DNA from: Collinsella sp.
GTDB lineage: Bacteria > Actinomycetota > Coriobacteriia > Coriobacteriales > Coriobacteriaceae
DNA: 60,064 bases
Direction of reading: 5' to 3'
Assembly: GCA_019414345.1 (NCBI GenBank)
Contig: DXMF01000015.1
Span: 1-60,064, forward strand
In this document: positions 49,594 to 59,690 of the stretch, piece after piece
Numbering within the stretch: the stretch's first letter is position 1
Layout of the letters: the number at the start of each line of letters is the position of its first letter
Program-made: the position numbers and the translations under genes
Notes under the pieces: model-generated
What the model was told of the DNA's origin: nothing
The model's input: only the letters and a program-made list of their open reading frames with translations
Databases searched by the model: none

Positions 49594-50925
49594 TTACAGA
49601 GCCTCGAGCGCGTTGGCGATGCGCTTCATGGCGGCATCGGCGGATGCTTGGTCGGGCGCCTCGGCCAGCACGCGGATAACCGACTCGGTTCCGCTCTTGC
49701 GCACGAGCACGCGGCCCTCGCCTGCCAGCGCAGCCTCGGCCTCGGCGATGGCGTTCTGCACGCCCATGTTCTCGAGCGTGGCGTCCTTGTCCGCCACGCG
49801 CACGGCCACCTGCGCCTGCGGCAGCAACTTGCACGGAGCCGTGAGCTGCGAGAGCGTCTCGCGCTCGGCACGAATCACTTCCATCACGCGCAGCGAAGTC
49901 ATAATGCCGTCGCCCGTGCGCTCGATATCGCCAAAGATCGTATGGCCCGTCTGCTCGCCGCCCAGGCTGTAGCCGCCCTCGCGCATCTTGGCATACACGT
50001 GACGGTCGCCCACGCCGCTGGTCACGGCGCTCAGGCCGGCAAGCTCCAGCGACTTGACAAGGCCAAAGTTACTGGCAATCGTCGGCACCACGGTACCGCC
50101 CGAGAGGCGCCCGTGCTTGTTCAGATACACGCCGCACACGTACAGGATCTGGTCGCCGTCGACCACGCGCCCGCGCTCGTCCACGGCCAGGCAGCGGTCG
50201 GCATCGCCGTCGTAGGCAAAGCCCACGTCCAGGCCCTGCTCCACCACATGGCGCTGCAGACGCTCCATATGCGTGGAGCCGCAGTCGACGTTGATGTTAA
50301 AGCCATCGGGCGCGGCATTGATCACGCGCACGTCGGCACCGAGCGCGTCAAACACCGGCTTGGCCACCGAGGAAGCCGAGCCGTTGGCGCAGTCGATACC
50401 GATTTTGACGCCCTGCAGCGAAAAGTTCGCACTTGCAATGAGCGAAGCAATGTAGCGGTTGCGGCCCTGCATGTAGTCCACCGTGGCACCGATGTGGTTG
50501 CCCGTGGCCAACGGAACTTCGCTCTTGCCATCGATGTAATCCTCGATGAGCTCCAGTACGTCCTCGTCCATCTTAAAACCGTCGCTATTGACGAGCTTAA
50601 TGCCGTTATCGCAAAACGGGTTGTGGCTCGCACTGATCATGATGCCGCAATCGAAGCAGCCCTCCACGGTCTGATGCGCCACGCCCGGCGTCGGGATCAC
50701 GTGCAGCATATAGGCGTCCGCACCGCTCGCGACCAGACCGCTCACCAGCGCCGCCTCGAACATATAACTCGAGCGACGTGTGTCCTTGCCCACGATAACG
50801 CGCGCCTTAGCACTGCGGTTGGCGCCGTAATACCAGCCCACAAAACGGCCAATCTTATAAGCGTGCTCTACCGTCAGCCCAACGTTAGCCTCACCGCGAA
50901 AGCCGTCGGTGCCAAAGTACTTCAT
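49594..50925 (-). CDS. glmM: Phosphoglucosamine mutase
   Basis: Converts glucosamine-6-phosphate to glucosamine-1-phosphate for UDP-GlcNAc and cell-wall synthesis. The protein has 443 residues, of normal length. The phosphorylated serine loop is MISASHNPFCDNGIKL, the metal loop FAYDGDADRCLAV and the sugar-binding loop GGEQTGHTIF. The C-terminal phosphate-binding loop VRKSGTESVIRV is present. GlmM is distinguished from phosphomannomutases by GTDGFRGEAN at the start. AAGGAGAGC precedes the ATG. It appears monocistronic. Confidence 0.96.
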   Translation of the reverse strand: MKYFGTDGFRGEANVGLTVEHAYKIGRFVGWYYGANRSAKARVIVGKDTRRSSYMFEAALVSGLVASGADAYMLHVIPTPGVAHQTVEGCFDCGIMISASHNPFCDNGIKLVNSDGFKMDEDVLELIEDYIDGKSEVPLATGNHIGATVDYMQGRNRYIASLIASANFSLQGVKIGIDCANGSASSVAKPVFDALGADVRVINAAPDGFNINVDCGSTHMERLQRHVVEQGLDVGFAYDGDADRCLAVDERGRVVDGDQILYVCGVYLNKHGRLSGGTVVPTIASNFGLVKSLELAGLSAVTSGVGDRHVYAKMREGGYSLGGEQTGHTIFGDIERTGDGIMTSLRVMEVIRAERETLSQLTAPCKLLPQAQVAVRVADKDATLENMGVQNAIAEAEAALAGEGRVLVRKSGTESVIRVLAEAPDQASADAAMKRIANALEAL

Positions 50926-51008
50926 GCGCTCTCCTTACAAAATAGGGGCGAACAGATTGCCTGTCCGCCCCAAAATGGTACTCGATTATCTGCGCTACCA
51001 GAAAAACC

Positions 51009-53321
51009 CTACGCCGACGCGCTGTCGCGAGCCGCCTGGCATGTAGGAGTCTGACGCAGCGTAAGCGGCTTGTCCCCCGCCTCGGCTGACGTGGTCAGCG
51101 TATATGTGATCGTCGTCGTCTCGCCAGCATGCAGGTCAACGGTGCCCGAATAGAAGGGGATTCCATGCCACGTAGCGGCGCCAAGACCAAACTGGGTGCC
51201 CTCGACGGTCAGATCAGTAATGTTGCCGCCCGTCGGGGCAAACAACGAGACATTCAGACGCTCGTCGTCGCGCGCGGCATCGGGCGCGCTCGCCGCGACG
51301 TAGTCGGGCAGCTTGCCGGCCTCCTCCTGCGTCATGATGTTCGTCAGGGTAACGGTGATGCGATACGAGCATGTGCCGTCACCGTTCTTGATGCCCTGGC
51401 CAATCTGCGTATCGGCATTCAGGTACCAGTCGAGCTTGGAGAAGCTCAGGTTGTTAAAGTAGACACCAGCAACGGGATCTTCACTCGGGTCATCCGGATC
51501 GGGCAGCGAGGCGTCGATGTTCATCTCCTTGATAGCGTTCTGCTCGTCATCGTTTTTCATCCACGCGATCAGGCGGCCCTCTTCGGCACCGCGCTCAACG
51601 GCGCTGACAAGCTTCGTAACATCGACATCGCCGATACCGCCAAGGATCTTGTCGAAGGCAGCGCTGGCGACGGATGCAAAGATGCCGTCCGACTCCTCGA
51701 CCGGATAGTTCCAGTACACATCGTGCATGAGGACCTTTGCGGCGTTGGTGCCGTCGACAACCGTTCCGTCGGGCAGCGACACGTTACCGACCAGGCCCAG
51801 CAGATACTGCAGGAACACCGGGTCGATACCCACGACGCCGTCAACGTCCTGGCCATACTGGGACTTCCACAGCGCGGCGACACGCTGCGAGTTGCGGGGC
51901 CAATCAGGCGAATAGGTATTGCCCGAGTTGTACAGGTTACTGTGGTTGCCGAACAGCGCCTCATCCTCTTCGTCGACGCTCTCGACTGCCTCATCCTCAC
52001 TGAGTCCAATGCGGGGAACAAACTCGCCAATCGACATCTGGCCGTCGGTGACCGAAATCAGGCCCTGCGAACCGCCAAAGCCGCCGCAGGCACGAATCTC
52101 GACGTTGTTCATGGCGTACACAAGGTAGTTGCGCGTCTGGCCGTTGGCGCCGAGCATCTGGGGAAGGACGGGGGCGACCTTCTCCGCCGCGTCAACCGCG
52201 CCGTTGAGGGTGGCAAAGCCGTCCTTGGCCTTATCGACCAGCTCGGTCACCTGGGAAATATGAGTATCGCCAATGCCCTGGATCTTCTCGTTGGCGCTCT
52301 TGAACACCTTCGAGCTGCTGGAAAGCGAATCGGCGACCGCCTGCAGCGCGGACACGTTAATCATGCCGTCCTGGAACAGCTTGCCGGGCGTGGCCTGGGA
52401 AAGGTTATCGGCCATGGGAACCAGCGCATTGCTCGAGACATCGGACAGGGCATCAATCATGGTGCGGGCCGCGTTGATGTCGCTGCCATACACCGGGATA
52501 AACGAAGCCGCCGTCCACAGCGGGCTCGAGGTCTCCGCCTTCATGCTGTCGCAGAGCTCATCGATCTTCTTCGCGTCGTCAGGCAGCGTCGAAAAATCGC
52601 CCGACGTGACCTTGTCCTTAAGGCCACCAACAATCTCGACGGCCTCCTTCGCTTCACTCTTTACGGTCTTTGCCGAGTTAAGCAGCATAAAGCCGCTTGC
52701 GCCAAGCGCAACGAGAAGCACCGCGACTACAGCGGCAATAATGGCGCCGGTGTGACGCTTTTCGCGCTCGCCCTTGCGATGGCGATGACGGACCAGGCCG
52801 TCAGAGGTCGAACTCGACGAAGCGTCGCTACCGTAGTTCAAGCCAAAATCGTAATAATCTTCCTTGGAACCCGAGCCCGCAAACTCAGCACCGCTATCAT
52901 CCAGGCGGGCGAACGTGCCAGTCTCGGAGGCGCCGGTGTAAATCGTGCCAAGGTTACCCGTAAGCCCCGCGCCACCGGCAGAGGGAGTATTGTTGGCGGC
53001 CTTGCCGGCATTAACGTTGCCGGCGGCATTCGCGGCGTTGGCAGCACCTGCATTGTTCTCAGGTGCCGAAGGAGCCCCGCTCGGCTGCGACGCGGAGGTT
53101 GCACCGCCCGCAAAGACATTCCCTCTTGCGCGGCCGGTCTTTTTTGCCTTTTGTGACTGCTCGTACAGAGCGGTAAACATCGCCGTCTCGCCCGGGGACA
53201 CGCGCTTACCGGAACCGCCCTGTCCAGCGCCGCCCGGCGTGCCGGCCTTACCAGCCCCGTTCGGACGCGGCGGAACTGCAGGACGGCCGCTATCGCTGCC
53301 CTTAAAGTGATTACCAGCCAT
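51009..53321 (-). CDS. DUF4012 membrane-anchored protein
   Basis: Protein of 770 residues. The first 190 residues are low-complexity, rich in Gly, Ala, Asn and Pro, and probably cytosolic. A basic stop (RHRHRKGEREKRH) is followed by one membrane helix (TGAIIAAVVAVLLVALGASG). The exported part matches DUF4012 (YLVYAMNNVEIRACGGFGGS, GQMSIGEFVPRIGLSEDEAV). DUF4012 proteins occur in Actinobacteria near envelope and polysaccharide genes; their biochemical role is unknown to me. The start at 53321 has GAGGA upstream. Confidence 0.82.
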   Translation of the reverse strand: MAGNHFKGSDSGRPAVPPRPNGAGKAGTPGGAGQGGSGKRVSPGETAMFTALYEQSQKAKKTGRARGNVFAGGATSASQPSGAPSAPENNAGAANAANAAGNVNAGKAANNTPSAGGAGLTGNLGTIYTGASETGTFARLDDSGAEFAGSGSKEDYYDFGLNYGSDASSSSTSDGLVRHRHRKGEREKRHTGAIIAAVVAVLLVALGASGFMLLNSAKTVKSEAKEAVEIVGGLKDKVTSGDFSTLPDDAKKIDELCDSMKAETSSPLWTAASFIPVYGSDINAARTMIDALSDVSSNALVPMADNLSQATPGKLFQDGMINVSALQAVADSLSSSSKVFKSANEKIQGIGDTHISQVTELVDKAKDGFATLNGAVDAAEKVAPVLPQMLGANGQTRNYLVYAMNNVEIRACGGFGGSQGLISVTDGQMSIGEFVPRIGLSEDEAVESVDEEDEALFGNHSNLYNSGNTYSPDWPRNSQRVAALWKSQYGQDVDGVVGIDPVFLQYLLGLVGNVSLPDGTVVDGTNAAKVLMHDVYWNYPVEESDGIFASVASAAFDKILGGIGDVDVTKLVSAVERGAEEGRLIAWMKNDDEQNAIKEMNIDASLPDPDDPSEDPVAGVYFNNLSFSKLDWYLNADTQIGQGIKNGDGTCSYRITVTLTNIMTQEEAGKLPDYVAASAPDAARDDERLNVSLFAPTGGNITDLTVEGTQFGLGAATWHGIPFYSGTVDLHAGETTTITYTLTTSAEAGDKPLTLRQTPTCQAARDSASA

Positions 53322-53470
53322 AAAGAAATCCTCGCAATTGAGTCGCAATGAAAAAGTCCATAACGTTACTAGTTTATGGCATTTTGAGCATCGACAGCTA
53401 AACTCCAGACACGGACATCAATTGGCGAAAATGCGGCACAACACCTTTTCTGTCTTGGCGGCGGCGCCAG

Positions 53471-54493
53471 CTACACCGTGAGGAACATCATCACGATGAT
53501 CATGGCAAAGCCGATAAGGTCGGTCGGCAAAAACACCGTGCCCAGCATAACGGCGCTGGTGATGGTCGCCGAAACCGGCTCCACAGTTCCGATGAGACTC
53601 GCACGCACCGAGCCGATATCCTTAACGCCCTGCATATAGAGCATGTAAGCAAAAAACGAGCCGATAACCACGAACACCGCGAGCGCCTCGACGCCGGCAG
53701 CGTCGAGCGCCGGTATATGCGCCCAAGGCTGCACGAAGACACACGAGACCACGCCCGCCGTGAGCATTGCCGAGCCCGTGACGATGGGGCTGCCGTATTC
53801 GGGCAGGATCTTGGCGGGAATCACCGCCATACACGTGGCGCTGACCGCACACATAAGACCTGCTGCCAGGCCAAGCGGCGAGATATTCAGGCTGGTGGGG
53901 TCGCCGCCGGTGGCGATTAAAAAGGTTCCACCCAGAGCCAGGCCAATGCCGATGACTTCGCGAGTACGCGGCATGCGGCGATCGGTCACGCAGGTGTAGC
54001 CCATGATGATAACGAGCTGCAGGCACTGGAGCACCGTCGCGGTTCCGGCGTTCGTCAGGCGCACGGCCGAAAGATAGCAAAACTGGTTGAACAGCAGGCC
54101 AAAGGCGGTAAAGAGCAGCAGCTGCTTGCGATCGGCGGGTGTGGTCCAGAACTTAATCAGGCGCTCGCGGTCGCGCGTAACAACCACGGCCATAAAGAGT
54201 AGACCGGCGAGAATCTGACGCACGCTCATAAGCCATAAGGTGTCGACGTGGTAGGTATCGAACAGAAAGCTCGCGCTGGTGCCCGAGAAGCCCCAAAACG
54301 AACCACCCACCAGCGTAGCCAAGACGCCCGTGATCATCTTGCGCGACGACGCATCGTTAAGGCGCTCGCGCCAGGCGCGGCGGGTGCTACGGCTGAGCTC
54401 GTCGGTGCCCTCGGGCACATCAATGTTCGATATATCGGTCATCGGCACCGAAGCCCCTGCGCCTTCGACCTGCTCGACACACTCTTTGCTCAT
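53471..54493 (-). CDS. EamA-family drug/metabolite transporter
   Basis: Membrane protein of 340 residues with about ten hydrophobic segments in two EamA repeats: GVLATLVGGSFWGFSGTSAS starts the first and ISPLGLAAGLMCAVSATCMA the second. Conserved features include VRLTNAGTATVLQCLQLVII at the end of the first repeat and SVRASLIGTVEPVSATITSA in the second. A 50-residue charged head precedes the first helix. The start at 54493 follows GGGGGAGTGG; the open frame to 54700 is not coding-like. The substrate cannot be told from sequence. Confidence 0.88.
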   Translation of the reverse strand: MSKECVEQVEGAGASVPMTDISNIDVPEGTDELSRSTRRAWRERLNDASSRKMITGVLATLVGGSFWGFSGTSASFLFDTYHVDTLWLMSVRQILAGLLFMAVVVTRDRERLIKFWTTPADRKQLLLFTAFGLLFNQFCYLSAVRLTNAGTATVLQCLQLVIIMGYTCVTDRRMPRTREVIGIGLALGGTFLIATGGDPTSLNISPLGLAAGLMCAVSATCMAVIPAKILPEYGSPIVTGSAMLTAGVVSCVFVQPWAHIPALDAAGVEALAVFVVIGSFFAYMLYMQGVKDIGSVRASLIGTVEPVSATITSAVMLGTVFLPTDLIGFAMIIVMMFLTV

Positions 54494-54724
54494 TCCACTC
54501 CCCCAAAACAGCCTGGAAACAATTCGGCTTACCTTACCACGGTGAAGGCACCAGCTGGAGGCTTGTCCGCTTATCGGTAGGACAATTCCGCAGGCGTCTT
54601 TCCATAGCTCGATACCGCAATGGCTTTGCATTGGTCGACAGCCAAATCGCGGCAGCAGACTCTTTTGAAATGGATATGACAAAGCCCCCGAATTCCACAA
54701 TGTAAGCGATTTTTAAAAATGTTC

Positions 54725-54753
54725 TTGCCACCGAGTTCAGGCTCCGTTATATT
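54725..54753 (+). promoter_or_regulatory. Promoter of tRNA-Val
   Basis: TTGCCA (54725-54730) and TATATT (54748-54753) with a 17-bp spacer, 29 nt before the tRNA. The rest of 54494-54724 shows no gene. Confidence 0.7.
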
Positions 54754-54782
54754 ATCCCTTGCGCACTTGCGCACCCTTGATC

Positions 54783-54857
54783 GGGCGTTTAGCTCAGGGG
54801 GAGAGCGCTTCCCTGACACGGAAGAGGTCAGAAGTTCAAATCTTCTAACGCCCACCA
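54783..54857 (+). tRNA. tRNA-Val(GAC)
   Basis: Acceptor GGGCGTT/AACGCCC, discriminator A and encoded CCA. The anticodon arm CTTCC-CTGACAC-GGAAG gives GAC. T-arm AGAAGTTCAAATCTTCT. Confidence 0.96.
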
Positions 54858-54865
54858 AATGTTCG

Positions 54866-54902
54866 CAGCTCAGAGGCTATGTCCTCTGGGCTGTTTTGTT
54901 TT
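54866..54902 (+). terminator. Terminator of tRNA-Val
   Basis: The stem CAGCTCAGAGG / CCTCTGGGCTG is followed by TTTTGTTTT. The 250 nt beyond it, up to 55151, hold nothing I can recognise. Confidence 0.8.
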
Positions 54903-55151
54903 ATGTCGCCAAATCAGCTGGCAGCTCCAACCGCCCAAGCAACCACCCTGCCCATACACAAAACCGCGTCAGCGACCCAAGTGCCTATCCCGGCTGACTC
55001 CGCAGTCAATCAAAACCGCCCCAATAGTCACCGAGGCCGAGACCAACACGTCTCGAACCCATCCGAGCCGCAACTTCTCAGCAAAACGCCGCGATGTCTG
55101 CGTCCTGCGGTATCCTTGAGCCACTTGCACCTGCAGCACCAAGGAGCCGCC

Positions 55152-55838
55152 ATGCGCACCGAGCTCGATGTCCCCTTTTCGCACAAAGAAGAAGCCAAGG
55201 CGCTGGGCGCCAAATGGGACCGGACCAAGAAGATCTGGTATGTACCCAGCGGCGTCAACCCCGAGCCCTTTGCCGAGTGGCTGCCCGGTGTTGACCGATC
55301 CGACCCCTCAGCGCCGTATATATATCTAGTACTGGGCAAGCGCGAATGCTGGAAGTGTCACAAAGAGACCTCAGTCGCGGCCTTCGGCATTCCCTATCGA
55401 ACCGATAACGACGAGAGCATCGCCATCGCGCACGCGCCCAACGAAGCCGGGCACATTGCCATCGACACGGCCAACGCCAACGCACTCGCCATCGTGCCCG
55501 CTCTTGGCTGCGTGCCGGGCGAGATCCGCGACTACCTTCATAAGCGCTGCGGCTACAAGCCCGTAGGCGCGCGAGCCTCCAAAGCCCCGTCGCTCGGCAA
55601 CACGTGCACCAGTTGCGACGCGCTGCAAGGCAGCCGCTATCTGTTCGAGGAGCCCTCGTCCCCATTTGCCCTCACTGCCATCAACAAGCTGCCGGCACTG
55701 GAGTTTGTGCGCGTCGAAGTTGCCGGCGTATTTGGCGTCCCGGCCACGCGCACCGACTTTGACCAGGCGCTCTTTACCTGGGCACGCGACCATCACGCCG
55801 AGTTCCACAAGCAACTCAGTGAGGGGATTTATTTGTAG
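55152..55838 (+). CDS. DUF5710-domain protein
   Basis: Protein of 228 residues. The first 50 residues match DUF5710 (LDVPFSHKEEAKALGAKWDR, KKIWYVPSGVNPEPFAEWLP), a small module found in primase-like and mobile-element proteins. The remaining 170 residues are unassigned and include CWKCHKETSV and CTSCDALQGS, two CxxC pairs that could bind zinc. The ATG at 55152 after AAGGAGCCGCC is clearly better than the upstream open frame. It is the first gene after tRNA-Val. Confidence 0.75.
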   Translation: MRTELDVPFSHKEEAKALGAKWDRTKKIWYVPSGVNPEPFAEWLPGVDRSDPSAPYIYLVLGKRECWKCHKETSVAAFGIPYRTDNDESIAIAHAPNEAGHIAIDTANANALAIVPALGCVPGEIRDYLHKRCGYKPVGARASKAPSLGNTCTSCDALQGSRYLFEEPSSPFALTAINKLPALEFVRVEVAGVFGVPATRTDFDQALFTWARDHHAEFHKQLSEGIYL

Positions 55839-55875
55839 AGGCAAAAGACACTCACAGCCAACTCCTCCGCATCAC

Positions 55876-56160
55876 CTATCCCTCGTCGCCGGCGTCGTAC
55901 ACGATATCGAGGCCACAAACAGGGCATTTCTCCGGATACACCGGCATATGAACGCCCGTACGTTTCCTCACTTCGTCGCTGAACCTGTCACGTGCATCGA
56001 TGAACCGAATGTCGAGACACGGTATTTGCGAGCCGCAGCAAGGGCAGGCGACGACAAACGACCCGCAATCAACTTCTACGCCCGGAAACATATTGTTGTC
56101 GATAAGGGCACACGGCAGTTTTCCGTACTTCCCCATCGCAATATCGCCTCGCCAGCTCAT
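55876..56160 (-). CDS. Small protein with two CxxC pairs, probable zinc ribbon
   Basis: Protein of 94 residues with VACPCCGSQIPC and KCPVCGLDIVYD about 45 residues apart, a spacing that could form one zinc site. There is no signal peptide. AGAAGGGG is well placed before the ATG. It lies 122 nt downstream of the HNH nuclease gene on the same strand. I do not recognise the family. Confidence 0.65.
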   Translation of the reverse strand: MSWRGDIAMGKYGKLPCALIDNNMFPGVEVDCGSFVVACPCCGSQIPCLDIRFIDARDRFSDEVRKRTGVHMPVYPEKCPVCGLDIVYDAGDEG

Positions 56161-56281
56161 ACATGCCCCTTCTCGCTATACAAATCAGGAAGAGCATGCA
56201 CCGGCGGGCGGGCGCGAGATTGCATCGCCACGCGATCCGATCAAACAACACGATCGTCAAAGAATGCCAAAGCCAAATACG

Positions 56282-57364
56282 CTAATACGGCAGAAGCCCC
56301 GCCTTTTCACGCTTCTTTTCCGAGCGATCGAACTCAATGCGATGGGCCTCAAGAAACACCGTATCGGGTCGCCACTGACGCTCATTCGGCTGCCTTAGCG
56401 TCGCACCCGCAAAGGAAGCGTAGTCGGTCTTATCCAGCAGGTACGATCCGCACAGCCGATATTCGCCGCAAACAGGCTCAAACGAAATCAGGTGAGCATC
56501 AAATAGGGAATGAAGATCGCGCCGAAGCAGAATGCCGTTGCTGGCAACCTGCGATTTGGGTCCCGAGTAATTCTCGATATGTGCAGCCTCCAGAGCTTCG
56601 CTGACGCCGCAGTCCGACACCGCGCAACGGCCATCATAGGCGGCAACGAGCTGTTTGCGGAACCATTGCTGCCCCAATCGCTCGCGCCTTAACGCATAGC
56701 GGACCTTTTCGTCGTCGGTCGTACCCTGTCCGGTAAACTCAATATCGACGGGCATGTGCTTCAGATAACTCATGTCGGGTGCAAAACGAGGGTCCGGTCC
56801 GCCTTTATGAACAGGACCGTGCAGAACAAACCATCCGTTTTCGGGCTCGAACCGCTCAACAAACGCAAGGCCGAGCACCTTGTAGCCCACCTCGGTTGCA
56901 AATATGACTCCGACTGGAACGCCACATTCCATGCAGTTGAGCATTTTACGGTTGTAATTCTGGTCTCGAAAACCAACGGTACCCGGCGCTTGAACCGAGT
57001 ACTTAATGACCCACGTACCATCGTCCAAATAGAGCGGAGGCACATCGGTGTAGAAGCTCTTTTTAGAGTTATGGACCGAAAGCGCAAAGATCTTATTGGG
57101 ATCTTGCTTCACCCGATCCTGGCCCGGCCAGAAGATCCCTGAATCCCGCGTTACGGGAAAGAAGTCCGAGCCAATTCTCAAACGATACTGATACTGAGGG
57201 CTATCTTCCTTGGTGTGGTGCGGAAGGCTGGTCCAAACGCCGCCGCGCTGTTCCTCACCCAGAAACCACTCCCATGCCTCAACGTATTCGGAAGGCACGA
57301 GACTGCAGGCACGGTCATAGCTTGGTCCATCCATCAACGGAACAGCAAGGTCAATGTCGTTCAT
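56282..57364 (-). CDS. HNH endonuclease with unassigned N-terminal domain
   Basis: Protein of 360 residues. The C-terminal HNH_2-type nuclease is clear: RLGQQWFRKQLVAAYDGRCA, then EAAHIENYSGPKSQVASNGI and LLRRDLHSLFDAHLISF. The N-terminal 230 residues look like a recognition domain (YNRKMLNCMECGVPVGVIFA, VLGLAFVERFEPENGWFVLH), a shape seen in proteins that bind modified bases or particular sites. Together they suggest a restriction-type nuclease, perhaps modification-dependent; this is inference. No methyltransferase gene is adjacent. The ATG at 57364 follows AGGTG. Confidence 0.75.
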   Translation of the reverse strand: MNDIDLAVPLMDGPSYDRACSLVPSEYVEAWEWFLGEEQRGGVWTSLPHHTKEDSPQYQYRLRIGSDFFPVTRDSGIFWPGQDRVKQDPNKIFALSVHNSKKSFYTDVPPLYLDDGTWVIKYSVQAPGTVGFRDQNYNRKMLNCMECGVPVGVIFATEVGYKVLGLAFVERFEPENGWFVLHGPVHKGGPDPRFAPDMSYLKHMPVDIEFTGQGTTDDEKVRYALRRERLGQQWFRKQLVAAYDGRCAVSDCGVSEALEAAHIENYSGPKSQVASNGILLRRDLHSLFDAHLISFEPVCGEYRLCGSYLLDKTDYASFAGATLRQPNERQWRPDTVFLEAHRIEFDRSEKKREKAGLLPY

Positions 57365-57579
57365 CGCCAGCACCTACAACCATACGAACGCGAGTCATGC
57401 CCCTCAATAATATGGCCGAGAGTCAATTATTACGAGATCTCATTCCGCGATCGGCACGTCGTTGATGCTCTCGGTTTGCCGTTGGCGCGCTTGTACTCCG
57501 CTACCCCACTCCCCTGTATACTGATGTAGCACGTGTTTCATCCGAGCTTGTTGGGCCGGATTGTTCATGAGAGGGTCTT

Positions 57580-58071
57580 ATGGCTGCTTCGAATCCGCCT
57601 AAGGGGAGCGTTTCTTCTTCGTCCATCAAGCCGGTTACGCGCAAGGCTGTGCGTTGCCAGCGCGAGGTCGCTTGGCTTGTCACGCAGGCGGCGGGCAGGC
57701 TTGTGGCGACCACTCAGGACGTCAATGCGCCTACGCCGAGCTTTGTGTTAGCGGCGGCGCTGGATTTTGTGCGCCAATTGGAGCTTGCCGCACAGGATGC
57801 CAGCGGCCACCTCGACTACCAGAATGTTATGGCGCCCGACCTGCAAACGTTCTGCCACATGGCCAAGTTGCCCGCCGCACCCAATGCGCTTTCGGACGCA
57901 GGCTACATGTTTACGCTTTCGGGCGCGGACCTTATCCGCGACATCTATGCATACTGCAGCGAGCTCGCCGAGCGCCACGTCTTTGACGCGGCTGAAGTCA
58001 AACCGGGATATGTCATCAAGCTGGTTCTTAGGCTGTTCTTGATGGACGGGTTCGGGGCCATGCCGGCGTAA
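57580..58071 (+). CDS. Hypothetical protein, 163 aa
   Basis: Soluble helical protein with a serine-rich N-terminus (PPKGSVSSSSIKPVTRKAVR) and a helical body (LAAALDFVRQLELAAQDASG, YAYCSELAERHVFDAAEVKP). GAGAGGG precedes the ATG. It stands alone between two divergent or convergent accessory genes. No family recognised. The composition matches the surrounding genome. Confidence 0.6.
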   Translation: MAASNPPKGSVSSSSIKPVTRKAVRCQREVAWLVTQAAGRLVATTQDVNAPTPSFVLAAALDFVRQLELAAQDASGHLDYQNVMAPDLQTFCHMAKLPAAPNALSDAGYMFTLSGADLIRDIYAYCSELAERHVFDAAEVKPGYVIKLVLRLFLMDGFGAMPA

Positions 58072-58171
58072 GCCGAGTCTTTAGCATCACCGTCGACTGA
58101 GCAACAACCGCTTTACCTTAGTGGGCGCCAATTGAGGGTCGATTATTGGGTCGCCTCGTCCACTAACGCAT

Positions 58172-59638
58172 TTATTCCACGCGCTCTGACAGTCGATACT
58201 TGCGGTTGCGGCTTGTCAACGGCGCCGTCGGCTCAAGCTCACCCTGCTCAATGAGCGCATTGACGCGTGCCCTAACCTGGGAAACCGTGAGTCCCGTGCG
58301 CTCCGCCAGTTCGCGCGTCCCCAATTCGCCGTAGCGCTTGAGTGCCGTCATAATCAAGTCCCCGCCATGATCGACCGGCTCAATCTTTGAACGGTAAAGT
58401 ACGACCTTGAACCGATCGAACCCCGGGCAGAACAGGGGCTCGGCCAGACCATGCGCGCGCATGGCATCGATCATCATCGGGATGCCCGAGCCATTGCCCT
58501 CAGCCGGCGAACCTGCGCCATCCGGCAGCGGGACAATCGACATGAGTTTCACGAGCGTCGCGTTACGGCATCGGGAGCTGCCGTCAAACAAGCTCTCGCG
58601 AGTCTTCCCTCCATAAAGGCCGCCGGGATTCGTCACCTCGATACGGTCGTCAAAAACGTCGACGGCGATCGATTGCCCACAGAACCGATCCCCGTATTCC
58701 CTGTGGATAACCGCGTTGGCGACTGCCTCGCGCAGGACCTCCTCGGGAATCTCCAGCGAGTCGATACGCGAGACGCCTTGGACGGTCGAGGTTCGCCGCA
58801 AATTCTTGGCGACGGCTGCGACGGCATCCGAGATCATCTCGCCCAACGTTCCCTCACAGATTGTGCGGTCCATGAACCTCAGCGACCCCGCCATGCCCTT
58901 CTGAGTTCCCGCATGGACAGCCACGTCAATGAAGAGCTTGGGATAGAACTGCTGAGGGTAGGTGCCCACAACTAGGAGTCCAGCCTTGGTGACATTGCCC
59001 TGGGAATCAAGGATATTTAGGCGCTCCAGCTTCGTTTGTTTGTCCGGCGCGCCGCACATTGCCCGGGGCGTCAACGAGAAAGCCCGATCTATCGTACGGT
59101 CGACCAGCGTCTCGTCGAGATTGTCCGCGCCCGCACCCGCCACCGCGTCGCGATCGCTCGGAGTCGCTCGACCGTATGACGCCAATGCGAGCACCTCAGT
59201 CGATGAAAGCGGCACATCTTTGTCATCGATGCGCTTGTAGCTGCCGCCCTGGGCGCCCCGCTCTATGACATAGCAGGGCTTGCTCGACGGATCGAGCTCC
59301 TCAATCGTAATGACGAGAACGATGACGCCCTGAAGCTCCACTCGCTCGATCGTGTATTTAGGCGGATTGGCCAGCTTTCCTCGACCGCCCGCATCACCCA
59401 TGCCTGACACAAATTGGTTGAGCACTTTCTCGGTCTCGAAGTTCTCAACCGGGACAAAACCTGCGCGCTCACTCACTCCGAGCACGATGATTCCGCCGGC
59501 AGTGTTCGCGAATGCGCTCACCGTTTCCCATACGTCGCGGGAAAGCGTCGTGGCGCTCTCCTTCACTTCGACGTTAAGATCATCCGAGCCCATACGCCTT
59601 AAAGACTCAAGCAGACCGGTCAGCTCGTTTTCGTTCAT
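58172..59638 (-). CDS. AlbA_2/Schlafen-like ATP-binding protein with C-terminal winged helix
   Basis: Protein of 488 residues. The N-terminal AlbA_2 domain (VEVKESATTLSRDVWETVSA, FANTAGGIIVLGVSE) is followed by an HATPase_c_4-type region (LREAVANAVIHREYGDRFCG, VFDDRIEVTNPGGLYGGKTR) and a C-terminal winged helix (GTRELAERTGLTVSQVRARV). Such proteins are usually annotated as putative transcriptional regulators. The ATG at 59638 is well spaced from AAAGGA. The upstream region holds two clusters of GAGAGATA repeats that could be its own binding sites. Confidence 0.83.
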   Translation of the reverse strand: MNENELTGLLESLRRMGSDDLNVEVKESATTLSRDVWETVSAFANTAGGIIVLGVSERAGFVPVENFETEKVLNQFVSGMGDAGGRGKLANPPKYTIERVELQGVIVLVITIEELDPSSKPCYVIERGAQGGSYKRIDDKDVPLSSTEVLALASYGRATPSDRDAVAGAGADNLDETLVDRTIDRAFSLTPRAMCGAPDKQTKLERLNILDSQGNVTKAGLLVVGTYPQQFYPKLFIDVAVHAGTQKGMAGSLRFMDRTICEGTLGEMISDAVAAVAKNLRRTSTVQGVSRIDSLEIPEEVLREAVANAVIHREYGDRFCGQSIAVDVFDDRIEVTNPGGLYGGKTRESLFDGSSRCRNATLVKLMSIVPLPDGAGSPAEGNGSGIPMMIDAMRAHGLAEPLFCPGFDRFKVVLYRSKIEPVDHGGDLIMTALKRYGELGTRELAERTGLTVSQVRARVNALIEQGELEPTAPLTSRNRKYRLSERVE

Positions 59639-59690
59639 CTGCACGTCCTTTCGCTCGGTCCTGCGGAGAATGCCGCGGATAGATTTCCCT

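Noticed and set aside
54783..54857. tRNA-Val as attachment site of an integrated island
   Set aside because: I looked for a second copy of the tRNA 3' end (GTTCAAATCTTCTAACGCCC) downstream to 60064 and saw none, and no integrase gene is present. It could lie outside the window.
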